The notes beneath the pieces were generated by a model. It was not told the origin of the DNA. It worked only from the letters and a program-made list of their open reading frames with translations, and ran no database searches. Below, piece by piece: positions 29,773 through 38,085 of a stretch of 64,000 nt of DNA; position 1 is the stretch's first letter; each line of letters begins with the position of its first letter. The stretch is from positions 205,867 through 269,866 of the forward strand of contig NZ_OBDY01000002.1 of assembly GCF_900215205.1 (NCBI RefSeq), written 5' to 3'. Both the position numbers and the translations under genes were made by a program. This DNA comes from Paractinoplanes atraurantiacus. GTDB taxonomy: Bacteria > Actinomycetota > Actinomycetes > Mycobacteriales > Micromonosporaceae.

Positions 29773-31283
29773 CGCAGGCTCCCGGCGGCGGCCCAGCGGG
29801 ACCGCAGCTCGCGCTTGAGCACCTTGCCGAGGATGCCGTGTGGCAGTTCGCCGACGATGTCGAGCCGGTCGGGCCGGTCCGGCTCGGGCAGCCGGTCGGC
29901 CAGCACGGAGCGGAGCTCCCGCTCGGGCACCGGCCGCCGCAGCACCGCCGCCACCGCCACGAGCGGCCCGTCCGGCCCGGGGATGCCGAAGGCCGCCGCC
30001 TCCAGCACGTCCGGGTGCCAGTACAACGCGTTCTCGACGTCCAGTGTGGACACGACGTGGCCGTCGCGGACGACCGCGTCGGCCATCCGGTCGACGACGT
30101 GCAACTGGCCGTCCTCGTCCAGCCGGCCCAGGTCGCCCATCCAGGTCCAGCCGTCCCGGAACGTCCGCGCGGTCGCGGCCGGGTCACCGTGGTAGGCGCG
30201 CGCCGGGGCCGGGCATCGGAGCCGGATCTGGCCGACCTCACCGGTGGGCGCCGGCTCACCCGCCGGCCCGGCGATGCTGACCTCGCAGCCTGGCCGTGGG
30301 GTGCCCACCGACCCGGCCCGCGGCCCCTCGAACAGCCCCGCGTCGCGGTGCGCCGACCACGGTGGGAGGGGCCGGTTGGCGAACGCCGGTGCGGCCTCGG
30401 TCGACCCGTAGCCGACCACCTGGCCGGCCTCCGGCAACGCTCGCGCCAATGCCGCCAGCACCGCCGGCGGCACCCCGGTCGAGCCGAGCATGACGAACCG
30501 CAGCCGGCCCAGGTCGTGCCGCTCGGCCAGCCCGTCGCGGGCCAGCCGCGCGGCCACCGCGGGCGGCAGGATCGCCGCGGCGGCGCCGCTGGCGGCCACG
30601 GCCGCGGCCACCGCACCGGCGTCCAGGCGGGTGGGCACGTGCACCGGCGTGCCCGAGCCGAGGGCCACCATCAGCGCGCTGTGCCCGGCGTTGGTCGCGG
30701 CCGGTACGCCGGCCAGGATGCCGTCGACGGCGCCGAACAGCTGACCCCGTACCCGGCCTTGCCCGTACGTGAGGTTGCCGTGGGTCACCGCGACCGGCTT
30801 GGGCTCTCCGGTGGTGCCCGAGGTGTAGAGGATCTCGGCGAGGTCGCCGGGGCGCACGGCGGGCAGCCGGGCCGGCGGACCGGCACGGCTGGTGAGCGCC
30901 ACGGTGGACGTCCAGCCGGCCGCCGGTTCGGCGCCCGCCCGCTCGCCGGTGAGCACGCCGCGGATGTCGCAGGCGGCGATCCGGCGGCGGCGCTCCGCGG
31001 CGGGCAACCGCTCGGACATCGCCACCCCGGCCGCCCCGGCCAGGTGGACGCCGAGGGTCGCCACCGCGTAGTCGGCCCAGTCGCCGTCACCGAAGACCAG
31101 CCCGACCCGGTCGCCCCGGCGCACACCACGGCGGACCAGCCCCGCGGCCAGGGCGGTGGAGAGCCGCATCCACTCCGCGACGGTGAGCACGGGCTCGCCG
31201 TCGACGATCAGGGCGGGGCGGTCGTCCTCCGCGGCGGCCCGCCGGGCCAGATCGGGCGTCGTATCTCCGGCGTCCTCGGCCAT
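29769..31283 (-). CDS. Acyl-CoA synthetase / AMP-dependent ligase
   Basis: This 504-residue adenylate-forming enzyme has the P-loop YTSGTTGEPKP, the YGSTEAAP motif, the hinge region GDLGRLDEDGQLHVVDR, and the C-terminal Lys in GILGKVLKREL. The start at ATG 31283 lies behind GGAAGGA; an in-frame GTG at 31301 is possible. It is the first gene of the leftward operon, and its upstream region holds an 18-bp palindrome shared with two other promoters of the cluster. Leinamycin-type clusters also hold a ligase (LnmW). A substrate cannot be read from the sequence; salicylate, made by the synthase at 39426, is one candidate. Confidence 0.85.
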   Translation of the reverse strand: MAEDAGDTTPDLARRAAAEDDRPALIVDGEPVLTVAEWMRLSTALAAGLVRRGVRRGDRVGLVFGDGDWADYAVATLGVHLAGAAGVAMSERLPAAERRRRIAACDIRGVLTGERAGAEPAAGWTSTVALTSRAGPPARLPAVRPGDLAEILYTSGTTGEPKPVAVTHGNLTYGQGRVRGQLFGAVDGILAGVPAATNAGHSALMVALGSGTPVHVPTRLDAGAVAAAVAASGAAAAILPPAVAARLARDGLAERHDLGRLRFVMLGSTGVPPAVLAALARALPEAGQVVGYGSTEAAPAFANRPLPPWSAHRDAGLFEGPRAGSVGTPRPGCEVSIAGPAGEPAPTGEVGQIRLRCPAPARAYHGDPAATARTFRDGWTWMGDLGRLDEDGQLHVVDRMADAVVRDGHVVSTLDVENALYWHPDVLEAAAFGIPGPDGPLVAVAAVLRRPVPERELRSVLADRLPEPDRPDRLDIVGELPHGILGKVLKRELRSRWAAAGSLR

Positions 31284-31319
31284 GGTCCCGTCCTTCCGCA
31301 CGATCGTCGCGACCGTTCC

Positions 31320-31325
31320 AGGTTG
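31320..31325 (-). promoter_or_regulatory. Possible -10 hexamer of the leftward ligase operon
   Basis: Read on the minus strand the hexamer is CAACCT, of the form xAxxxT. Its centre lies 33 bp from the centre of the palindrome at 31347, the same spacing as at the other sites. The expected start of transcription would leave a leader of about 30 bases before the ligase ATG. The hexamer on its own is weak. Confidence 0.35.
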
Positions 31326-31346
31326 TCGGCGAGGCGGGACGGGCCG

Positions 31347-31364
31347 CTGCTCAGTTGTGAGCAG
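31347..31364. promoter_or_regulatory. 18-bp palindrome, cluster operator copy 1
   Basis: The sequence is CTGCTCAGTTGTGAGCAG, a perfect 7-bp inverted repeat with a 4-bp spacer. It lies between the divergent ligase operon and the DUF3224 gene. The exact reverse complement occurs at 42193 and a 15/18 match at 33512. A TAGCGT hexamer (31385-31390) stands 32 bp from its centre towards the rightward gene. Spacing and symmetry fit a dimeric activator binding near -42. Confidence 0.8.
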
Positions 31365-31384
31365 GCAGCTGATCGGCGCGTCGC

Positions 31385-31390
31385 TAGCGT
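31385..31390 (+). promoter_or_regulatory. Possible -10 hexamer of the DUF3224/monooxygenase unit
   Basis: TAGCGT lies 32 bp from the centre of palindrome copy 1. A start of transcription near 31397 would give a leader of about 40 bases that includes the GGGAGGAAAG ribosome binding site in front of ATG 31436. Confidence 0.4.
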
Positions 31391-31435
31391 GACCAGCGCA
31401 CGAGCGGAGGAAGTGACCACGCGGGAGGAAAGACG

Positions 31436-31834
31436 ATGAGCACGCAGGAGACAGGCGCCTACCAGGTCACCGGCTGGGACGAGAAGCCGTACGACGAGAT
31501 CGAGGGCGGCGCCAAGCTGACCAAGGCGAGCATCACCAACACGTTCACCGGGGTGATCGAGGGGGCCGGCGCCGCCGAGTACCTGATGGCCTACCCGAGC
31601 GAGACGTACGCCGAGTTCGCCGGCGTGCAGCGGATCGACGGCGCCGTCGGCGGCCGCAGCGGCAGCTTCCTGCTGCGCACCACCGGCGTCTTCGAGGGCG
31701 GTGTGGCCAAGGGGGAGTGGTCGGTCATCCCGGGCTCGGGTACCGGCGACCTGAAGGGCCTGAGCGGCACGGGCGGATACACCTCCGGCGAAGGCGGCGC
31801 CGCCGACGTCACGTTCGCGTACGACCTCGCCTGA
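31436..31834 (+). CDS. DUF3224 domain protein
   Basis: The 132-residue protein fits the DUF3224 family, small beta-barrel proteins related in fold to allene oxide cyclase. It has the usual EGAGAAEYLMAYP and FEGGVAKGEWSVIPGSGTG segments and a length normal for the family. A strong GGGAGGAAAG ribosome binding site lies in front of the ATG. It is the first gene behind palindrome copy 1 and is followed after 30 bases by a monooxygenase-like gene, so both are probably under cluster control. The biochemical role is unknown; the related fold hints at ligand binding or cyclisation, which is only an inference. Confidence 0.75.
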   Translation: MSTQETGAYQVTGWDEKPYDEIEGGAKLTKASITNTFTGVIEGAGAAEYLMAYPSETYAEFAGVQRIDGAVGGRSGSFLLRTTGVFEGGVAKGEWSVIPGSGTGDLKGLSGTGGYTSGEGGAADVTFAYDLA

Positions 31835-31864
31835 TCACCGGAACACCTGAGAGGAGACACCGAC

Positions 31865-32935
31865 ATGGTGGAACGCGCCGACGTCGTCGTCGTGGGCGGC
31901 GGGCAGAGCGGCCTGGTCGCCGGGCACTACCTGGCCCAGGCCGGCATCCCGCACGTCATCCTCGACGCGGGCGAACGCGTCGGCGAGTCGTGGCGCCAGC
32001 GGTGGGACGCGCTGCGGCTGTTCACCGTCGCCCAGTACTGCGCCCTGCCCGGCCTGCGGTTCCCGGGCCGGCAGGGCCGCTTTCCGACCAAGGACGAGAT
32101 GGCCGACTACGTCGAGGAGTACGCCCGCCACTGGCGTCTGCCGGTGCGGCTGAACACGAAGGTCACCTCGCTGTCCGCCACCGACGACGGATACCGCCTG
32201 GAGACCTCGACCGGCCCGTACGAGGCCCGTCAGGTCATCGTCGCGACCGGGGCGTACCGCGAGCCGTACGTGCCACCGCTCGCGGCGGGCCTCGACGAGG
32301 GCGTGTTCCAGGTGCACACCGGCCGCTACCACAACCCGTCGCAGGTGCCGGGCAGCTCGGTGCTGGTCGTGGGCGCGGCCAACTCGGGCGCGCAGATCGC
32401 CACCGACCTGTCCCGCACCCACCGGGTCACCCTGTCGCAGGGCTCGCCGCTGCCCCACGTGCCGTGCAAGTTCCTGTTCAAGGGCCTGCACTGGTGGGGC
32501 GACAAGTTCGGGCTGATCAAGAAGCCGCTGATCGGTGAGCGGGACCGGCTGCACAAGAAGACCATTCTGATCGGCAAGAGCCTCAAGCAGCTCGCCCGCA
32601 AGCACGACCTGCGGCTCGTCGGCCGCACGGTGGCCATGGACGGCCGGGTGGCCCGCTTCGAGGACGGCGGGCAGGACGAGCCGGACGCGGTCGTCTGGGC
32701 CACCGGCTTCCGCGCCAGCTACCCGTGGATCAAGGTGCCGATCCTGGACGAGGCCGGCATGCCGCGCCAGGACCGCGGCGTCAGCGCGGCGCCCGGGCTC
32801 TACTTCCTGGGCATGCAGTGCCAGTACACGTACGGCTCCGCCCTGATCTGGTGGGTGAAGGAGGATGCGCACTATCTGGTCGAGCAGATCCGCGCGGTGC
32901 GCTCGGGCAGCCGCTCAGCCGGCCAGCTCGCATAG
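31865..32935 (+). CDS. Flavin-containing monooxygenase-like NAD(P)/FAD oxidoreductase
   Basis: The 356-residue protein has an N-terminal FAD motif VVVGGGQSGL, the GESWRQRWD segment, a second nucleotide motif VVGAANSGAQIA for NAD(P)H and the VVWATGFR motif close to the C-terminal part. This is the CzcO/FMO-like family, which oxygenates soft nucleophiles or carbonyls. A GAGAGGAG ribosome binding site precedes ATG 31865. In a cluster that puts sulfur on a polyketide it could oxidise sulfur or carbon of the product; the sequence does not decide. Its last 21 bases overlap the end of the opposite DUF1697 gene. Confidence 0.85.
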   Translation: MVERADVVVVGGGQSGLVAGHYLAQAGIPHVILDAGERVGESWRQRWDALRLFTVAQYCALPGLRFPGRQGRFPTKDEMADYVEEYARHWRLPVRLNTKVTSLSATDDGYRLETSTGPYEARQVIVATGAYREPYVPPLAAGLDEGVFQVHTGRYHNPSQVPGSSVLVVGAANSGAQIATDLSRTHRVTLSQGSPLPHVPCKFLFKGLHWWGDKFGLIKKPLIGERDRLHKKTILIGKSLKQLARKHDLRLVGRTVAMDGRVARFEDGGQDEPDAVVWATGFRASYPWIKVPILDEAGMPRQDRGVSAAPGLYFLGMQCQYTYGSALIWWVKEDAHYLVEQIRAVRSGSRSAGQLA

Positions 32936-33448
32936 CTTGGCCACGGTCTTCCAGTTGCGGGTGGTGGCGCGCACGCCGAGCTTTTTCTCGATGAAGGAGT
33001 TGTTCAGCTTGGTGCGGCCGTAGCCGTTCGGGCAGTGCAGGAACACCTCACGCCCGCGCAGCTGGAATTCCGCGGTCTCTCCGTCGGGGCGGGTCAGCGC
33101 GTCGCGGTGCTTCGCGTCCGGCTTCTCGGCCAGGAAGGTGACGTGCAGTTTCGTGTGGTCGGACTCATCGTCGAGATAGGGGTTCGCGTCGAGCACCGCG
33201 GACATCTCCGCGACCGTGCGCAGCAGCACGGTCGGCGACACGCCGAGATCGGCCGCGACCTTCTTCTCCAGCTCGGCGGCGATCTGCGCGGCCTTGCCGC
33301 CGGCGGTGAAGACGATGTTGCCGGTCTGCAGATAGGTCTTGACGTCCTCGTGGCCGAGGTCGGCGAAGACCTTGCGCAGCCCGTCCATGCTCACGCGCGT
33401 GTTGCCCGCCACGTTGATGCCCCGCAGCAGCGCCACATAAGTCGCCAT
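32915..33448 (-). CDS. DUF1697 family protein
   Basis: The 177-residue protein matches the DUF1697 family by MATYVALLRGINVAGN at the N terminus, KTYLQTGNIVF, and YGRTKLNNSFIEKKLG near the end. The start at ATG 33448 follows a GGAAAGGGGG sequence; longer in-frame starts are less likely. The function of the family is not known. It is convergent with, and overlaps, the monooxygenase-like gene and seems unrelated to polyketide biosynthesis, so it may be a bystander inside the cluster. Confidence 0.85.
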   Translation of the reverse strand: MATYVALLRGINVAGNTRVSMDGLRKVFADLGHEDVKTYLQTGNIVFTAGGKAAQIAAELEKKVAADLGVSPTVLLRTVAEMSAVLDANPYLDDESDHTKLHVTFLAEKPDAKHRDALTRPDGETAEFQLRGREVFLHCPNGYGRTKLNNSFIEKKLGVRATTRNWKTVAKLCELAG

Positions 33449-33511
33449 CGCCCGGCCCCCTTTCCGGGCCGACCATATCGGCGGGCCGGGCACGTGTCCA
33501 ACATGGTCACC

Positions 33512-33529
33512 CTGCGCAGTGTTGAGCAG
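33512..33529. promoter_or_regulatory. 18-bp palindrome, cluster operator copy 2 (imperfect)
   Basis: CTGCGCAGTGTTGAGCAG matches copy 1 at 15 of 18 positions. Its centre is 32 bp from a CAGGCT hexamer (33550-33555), which itself ends seven bases before the ATG of the type II thioesterase at 33562. It therefore probably controls the rightward unit of thioesterase, AL-KR-ACP and condensation genes. Confidence 0.65.
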
Positions 33530-33549
33530 ACCCCCGGGCGGGTCACCGG

Positions 33550-33555
33550 CAGGCT
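33550..33555 (+). promoter_or_regulatory. Possible -10 hexamer for a leaderless thioesterase mRNA
   Basis: CAGGCT has the same xAGxxT form and 32-33 bp distance from the palindrome as the hexamers at 31385 and 42232. Transcription would start at or next to ATG 33562, and no ribosome binding site is visible before that ATG, so a leaderless mRNA is likely. Confidence 0.4.
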
Positions 33556-33561
33556 CCCGAT

Positions 33562-34332
33562 ATGACCGCCCATGCCGCCACCCCGTTCGCGATCGAGTCG
33601 CCGTTCGTGCGGCGCGCCCGGCGCCAGGCGCCCCGGGTCCGGCTGATCTGCTTCCCGTACGCCGGCGCCGGCGCGTCGGTCTACGCCGACTGGCCGCGCG
33701 GGCTGCCGCCGGAGATCGAGGTGCTGGCCGTGCAGCTGCCCGGCCGGCAGGACCGCCGCCACGAGCCCGCGTTCACCCGGATGCGCCCGCTCATCGAGAC
33801 CCTCGCCCAGGTGCTGCGTCCGTACGTCGCCTCGGTGCCGTTCGCCTTGTTCGGGCACAGCGGCGGGGCGATGGTCGGCTTCGAGCTGGCGCGCACCCTC
33901 CGGCGCCGTCTCGGTGCCGAGCCGGCGTGGCTGTTCCTCTCCGGCCACGCCGCTCCGGACCTGCCGCGCCGCGCCGCGCCGATACACACCCTGCCGCCCG
34001 GCGAGTTCACCGCGCAGCTGCGCGACCTCGACGGCACGCCGCCCGAGGTGCTCGGCGACGACCACCTCATGGAACTGCTCGAACCGACCCTGCGGGCCGA
34101 CTTCACCCTGCTCGAGACGCACCGCTTCGCCCCCGGCGAGCCGCTCTCCTGCCCGGTGACCGGATATGCCGGGGAGTCCGACCGCGAGGCCGGCCCGGCC
34201 GACGTCGCGGCCTGGGCCGCCCACACCACCGGCGAGTTCACGCTGCGCACCTTCCCCGGCGGCCACTTCTTCCTGACCGATGCCCGCGAGGCGATCCTCG
34301 AGGACATCGCCGGCAACCTGCTCCCGCGCTGA
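33562..34332 (+). CDS. Type II thioesterase
   Basis: The 256-residue alpha/beta hydrolase has the family's CFPYAGAGASVY start, the nucleophile Ser in FGHSGGAMVGFE and the C-terminal His in FPGGHFFL. Such free thioesterases remove wrong acyl groups from carrier domains of PKS and NRPS lines. The leinamycin cluster has a counterpart (LnmN). It is the first gene of a rightward unit with the AL-KR-ACP and condensation genes, and palindrome copy 2 lies in front of it. The ATG is probably used without a leader. Confidence 0.93.
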   Translation: MTAHAATPFAIESPFVRRARRQAPRVRLICFPYAGAGASVYADWPRGLPPEIEVLAVQLPGRQDRRHEPAFTRMRPLIETLAQVLRPYVASVPFALFGHSGGAMVGFELARTLRRRLGAEPAWLFLSGHAAPDLPRRAAPIHTLPPGEFTAQLRDLDGTPPEVLGDDHLMELLEPTLRADFTLLETHRFAPGEPLSCPVTGYAGESDREAGPADVAAWAAHTTGEFTLRTFPGGHFFLTDAREAILEDIAGNLLPR

Positions 34333-34365
34333 GCGCACCCCACCCCCGTCCCCGAGGAGGTCACC

Positions 34366-37300
34366 GTGACCACCACCGCCCGGAAGAGTCTGCAATCGGC
34401 CATCCTGGCCGAGCTGACCGATGGGGCGCGGGCCGTGCCCGGCGTCGCCGACGTCGCCGTCCTGCTGCGCACCGACGCCGCCCGGTCCGTACCCTCCGCC
34501 GACGCCCGCCCGCCGGTGGACGAGCCGCCGGCCGTCGCCGGCGACCGCCCGCCCGCCGTCCTGCTCGGTGGGCCGCTCACCTTCGATCCCGGCGACCCGG
34601 CCACCCTCGGCGACTCGCTCCGGTCCGCCGCGGCGACCGCGCCCGGCAAGGGTTTCGTCTACCTGGCCGCCGACGACACCGAGGACCGGCAGACCTATCC
34701 GCGCCTGCTGGCCGACGCCGGGCGGGTCCTGGCCGGTCTGCGGGCGGCCGGCGTCCGCGCCGGGGACACGCTGATCCTGCAGATCGAACGGCCGCGGCCC
34801 TTCATGACGGCGCTGTTCGCCTGCGTGCTCGGCGGCTTCGTGCCCACACCGATCGGCACCTCGGCCCGCTACACCGAGGAGAACGCCGCCACCCGCCGCG
34901 TCCGCGGGGTGTGGGAGAACCTGGGCCGCCCGCTGGTGCTCGCCGACGACGAGGTCGAGGCGCGGCTCGCCGCCGCTCGCCTCGACTGGGGCGACGGCGA
35001 CCTGCGGGTGGCGACCGTCGATCGGCTGGGTGCGGGCCGGGAGCCGGACACCGACTGGCATCCGGCCCGGCCCGGCGATGTGGCGCTGCACCTGCTCACC
35101 TCGGGCAGCACCGGCGTGCCCAAGTGCATCCAGCTGCGGCACCGGGAGCTGATGGCCGCCCAGCGCGCCTCGGCGCAGGCCAACGGCCTGGACGGCGACG
35201 ACGTGACGCTGAACTGGATGCCGCTCGACCACGCGGGCGGGCTGGTCATGTTCGTGCTGCGCAGCGTCTTCCTGCGCTGTGACCACGTGCAGGCCCCGGC
35301 CGAGGCTTTCCTGGCCGCCCCGCTGCGCTGGCTGGACTGGGCCCACCGCTACCGGGCCACCATCACCTGGTCGGCCAACTTCGCGTTCAACCTGGTGGTG
35401 GAGCGGGCGGCCGAGGCCGCCGGGCGCGAGTGGGACCTGTCGCGGCTCAAGCACGTCGCCAGCGCCGGTGAGGCGGTGGTGCCGCAGACCGCGCACCGCT
35501 TCCTGCGGCTGCTGGCACCGTACGGCCTGGCCGCGACCGCGCTGCGGCCGTGCTTCGGCATGTCCGAGGCCTGCACCGGTATCACCTTCGGCCGGCTCGA
35601 CGCCGGCGACCCGGCGTACGGCACCGTCACCGTGGACAAGCGATTCCTGCACGACGACGTACGCCCGGTGCCGTCGTCCGATCCCGAGGCGCTCACGCTG
35701 GCCGGTCTCGGCGGCCCGATGCCGGGCGTCGACATCCGGATCGCCGACCGCGACGACCGCGTGGTTGCGCAGGGCCGGATCGGCCGGCTCCAGCTGCGCG
35801 GCGCGACCATCATGGCGGGTTACCGGGCCGACGCCGCGGCCGACGCGGCCGCGTTCACCGATGACGGCTGGTTCACCACCGGCGACCTCGGCTTCATCTG
35901 GGCCGGGCACCTGGTGCTGACCGGCCGGGAGAAGGACATCATCATCGTGCGCGGCGCCAACTACCTCAACCACGACATCGAGACCATCGTGGAGAGCGTG
36001 CCCGGCACCTCGCCGACCTGGGTGGCCGCCTGCGGCGACGCCGACCCGGCCAGCGGCACCGACCGCGTCGTGATCTTCTTCGTGCCCGAGTCGGACGACC
36101 CCGCCGAGCAGGCCCGGACCGCCCGGGACATCCGCACCACGCTGGCCCGCGACCTCGGCCTGTGGCCCGACCCGGTGGTGCCGGTGCCGCAGGACGCCTT
36201 CCCGCGTACCCGCAGCGGAAAGATCCAGCGGGCCCGGCTGCTCGAGGCGCTGCACGCCGGTGACTTCGACGTGGCGCTCTACGAGATGACCTCGGCGACG
36301 GCGCCCGCGCCGACCGTGCCGCCGAAGTTCTTCACCCGGGTGTGGGTGCGCGACGCGGCGGCGCCGGTCACCGAGCCGCCGGCCGGCCCGTGGCTCGCCT
36401 TCGTCCCCGGCGACGAGCTCGCGGCCCGGGTGGCCGCCGCCGCGACGGGGCCGCTGACCACCGTGCGGCCCGGCGACCGCTTCGCCCGCACCGGGCCGGG
36501 CGCCTTCACGATCCGGCCCGGTGTGCCGGACGACTACGCGCGGCTGCTGGCCGAGGCCTATCCCGGCGAGCCGGGGCCGGCCATGGTCGTGCACGCGTGG
36601 TGTGCCGGCGCACCGGCCGCCGACTTCGGCGAGGCGCTCGCCCTGGCCGCGCCGTCCGTGCGGGCGCTGCTCGCGGTGCTGCCCGAGGATTCCACCGGGC
36701 AGGTGCTGGTGCTGACCCGCGGCGCGCTCTGGACCGGTCCGGGCGACACCGTGTCGCCGGCGGTCGCCACCCTCCCGGGTCTGGTGCGCTCCGCGGCGGC
36801 CGAGGCGTACGCCCCGGCCGTGCGCCTGGTCGACCTGGCCGAGGTCACGGCCGGGGCCGTGCGGCGGGAGGCCGGAACGGCCGGCGGTGAGCCGGTCGTG
36901 GCGGTGCGCGGCGACCGGCGGCTGGTGGCGCAGTTGCGCGGGGTGCCGTCGGACGAGCTGGTCGGCGCGCCCCGGTTGCGGGCCGGTGGTCTCTATCTGG
37001 TCACCGGCGGTCTCGGCGGTATCGGGACGGAGCTGTGCCGTTACCTGCTCGCGGCCTATCAGGCCCGGCTGCTGGTGGTCGGCCGCACCCCGGCCGACGA
37101 GGTCGCCGAGCGGGTGGCGGACCTGGCCGAGCTCGGCGAGGTCGCGTACGTGCCGGCCGACGTGGCCGACCGGGAGGCGCTCGCGGCCGCGGTGCGCGGT
37201 GCCGAGCACCGCTGGGACACGACCCTGGCCGGCGTGCTGCACCTGGCCGGCGAGCGGCCCGGGGCGGGGCTGACGGTGTGGCGCGAGTCGGCCGACGGTC

Positions 37301-38085
37301 TGGCCCACACCTATCGGGCCAAAGTGCACGGCACGCGCGCCCTGGCCGCGATCCTCGAGGACCGGCCCGACGCCCCGCTCGTGCTGTTCTCCTCGGTCGA
37401 CGGGGCACTCGGCGGGCCGGTGGCCGACTCGTCGGCCGCGGCCTTCCTCGACGGCTTCGCCGACCACTGGGGACGCGAGCGCGGCCGGCCGGTGCACTGC
37501 CTGGCCTGGGCGCCGTGGGGCGCGAACGGCATCGCCGCCGAGCACGGCCTGGCCGCGTTCCTGGCCGCCCTCGCCGGTGACCAGACCTCCCTGCTGATCG
37601 GGCTGGAGCGCACCGAGACCGCCACCGCCGACCCGGACCGGTTCGAGGTGGTGCTCGCCTACGCCGCCCCCGGCCCGATCGAGGAGGAGGACCTGCGGGC
37701 CACCGTGGCGGACGGGCTCGACGGCGTCACGCTCTCCGTCGTCCGGGTGCCGGCCATCCCGTACGACGAGCACGGCGACCCGGACGAGCGGCGGCTCTGG
37801 TCGGTCGTCACCGCCGCCACCCAGGCCCGGCACCGGCCGTACGAGCACCCGCGCACCGACCTGGAACGCGCGCTGGCCGCGGTCTGGGCGGAGGTGCTGG
37901 GCCAGCCGGTCGTCGGCCGCGGCGACGACTTCTTCGAGCTGGGCGGCACCTCGATGCACGCGGCACAGCTGATCGAGCGGACGAACGCCCAGTTCTCCGC
38001 CCGCCTCGGAACCCATCACCTCTACGAGTACCCGACGGTCGGCCGGCTCGCCGACGTTCTGAAGCAGGAGGGATCGACATGCTGA
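34366..38085 (+). CDS. Loading protein: acyl-AMP ligase - pseudo-ketoreductase - carrier domain
   Basis: This 1239-residue protein begins with an AMP ligase of the PksJ/BaeJ kind (P-loop LLTSGSTGVPKCIQL at about 244, GREKDIIIVRGANYLNHDIE, and the C-terminal Lys in TRSGKIQRARLL). A ketoreductase-like region follows at about 650-1130 with an intact cofactor motif YLVTGGLGGIGTE, but the catalytic Tyr and Asn are lost: the segment reads PVADSSAAAFLDG. A carrier domain ends the protein, with its Ser in LGGTSMHAAQL (about 1159-1232). The ligase should load a carboxylic acid onto this carrier. The KR part is probably structural or a docking element. The gene overlaps the next one, a free condensation domain, by seven bases. 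Salicylate from the synthase at 39426 is a candidate substrate (inference); an alternative is a fatty or hydroxy acid. Confidence 0.88.
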   Translation: MTTTARKSLQSAILAELTDGARAVPGVADVAVLLRTDAARSVPSADARPPVDEPPAVAGDRPPAVLLGGPLTFDPGDPATLGDSLRSAAATAPGKGFVYLAADDTEDRQTYPRLLADAGRVLAGLRAAGVRAGDTLILQIERPRPFMTALFACVLGGFVPTPIGTSARYTEENAATRRVRGVWENLGRPLVLADDEVEARLAAARLDWGDGDLRVATVDRLGAGREPDTDWHPARPGDVALHLLTSGSTGVPKCIQLRHRELMAAQRASAQANGLDGDDVTLNWMPLDHAGGLVMFVLRSVFLRCDHVQAPAEAFLAAPLRWLDWAHRYRATITWSANFAFNLVVERAAEAAGREWDLSRLKHVASAGEAVVPQTAHRFLRLLAPYGLAATALRPCFGMSEACTGITFGRLDAGDPAYGTVTVDKRFLHDDVRPVPSSDPEALTLAGLGGPMPGVDIRIADRDDRVVAQGRIGRLQLRGATIMAGYRADAAADAAAFTDDGWFTTGDLGFIWAGHLVLTGREKDIIIVRGANYLNHDIETIVESVPGTSPTWVAACGDADPASGTDRVVIFFVPESDDPAEQARTARDIRTTLARDLGLWPDPVVPVPQDAFPRTRSGKIQRARLLEALHAGDFDVALYEMTSATAPAPTVPPKFFTRVWVRDAAAPVTEPPAGPWLAFVPGDELAARVAAAATGPLTTVRPGDRFARTGPGAFTIRPGVPDDYARLLAEAYPGEPGPAMVVHAWCAGAPAADFGEALALAAPSVRALLAVLPEDSTGQVLVLTRGALWTGPGDTVSPAVATLPGLVRSAAAEAYAPAVRLVDLAEVTAGAVRREAGTAGGEPVVAVRGDRRLVAQLRGVPSDELVGAPRLRAGGLYLVTGGLGGIGTELCRYLLAAYQARLLVVGRTPADEVAERVADLAELGEVAYVPADVADREALAAAVRGAEHRWDTTLAGVLHLAGERPGAGLTVWRESADGLAHTYRAKVHGTRALAAILEDRPDAPLVLFSSVDGALGGPVADSSAAAFLDGFADHWGRERGRPVHCLAWAPWGANGIAAEHGLAAFLAALAGDQTSLLIGLERTETATADPDRFEVVLAYAAPGPIEEEDLRATVADGLDGVTLSVVRVPAIPYDEHGDPDERRLWSVVTAATQARHRPYEHPRTDLERALAAVWAEVLGQPVVGRGDDFFELGGTSMHAAQLIERTNAQFSARLGTHHLYEYPTVGRLADVLKQEGSTC

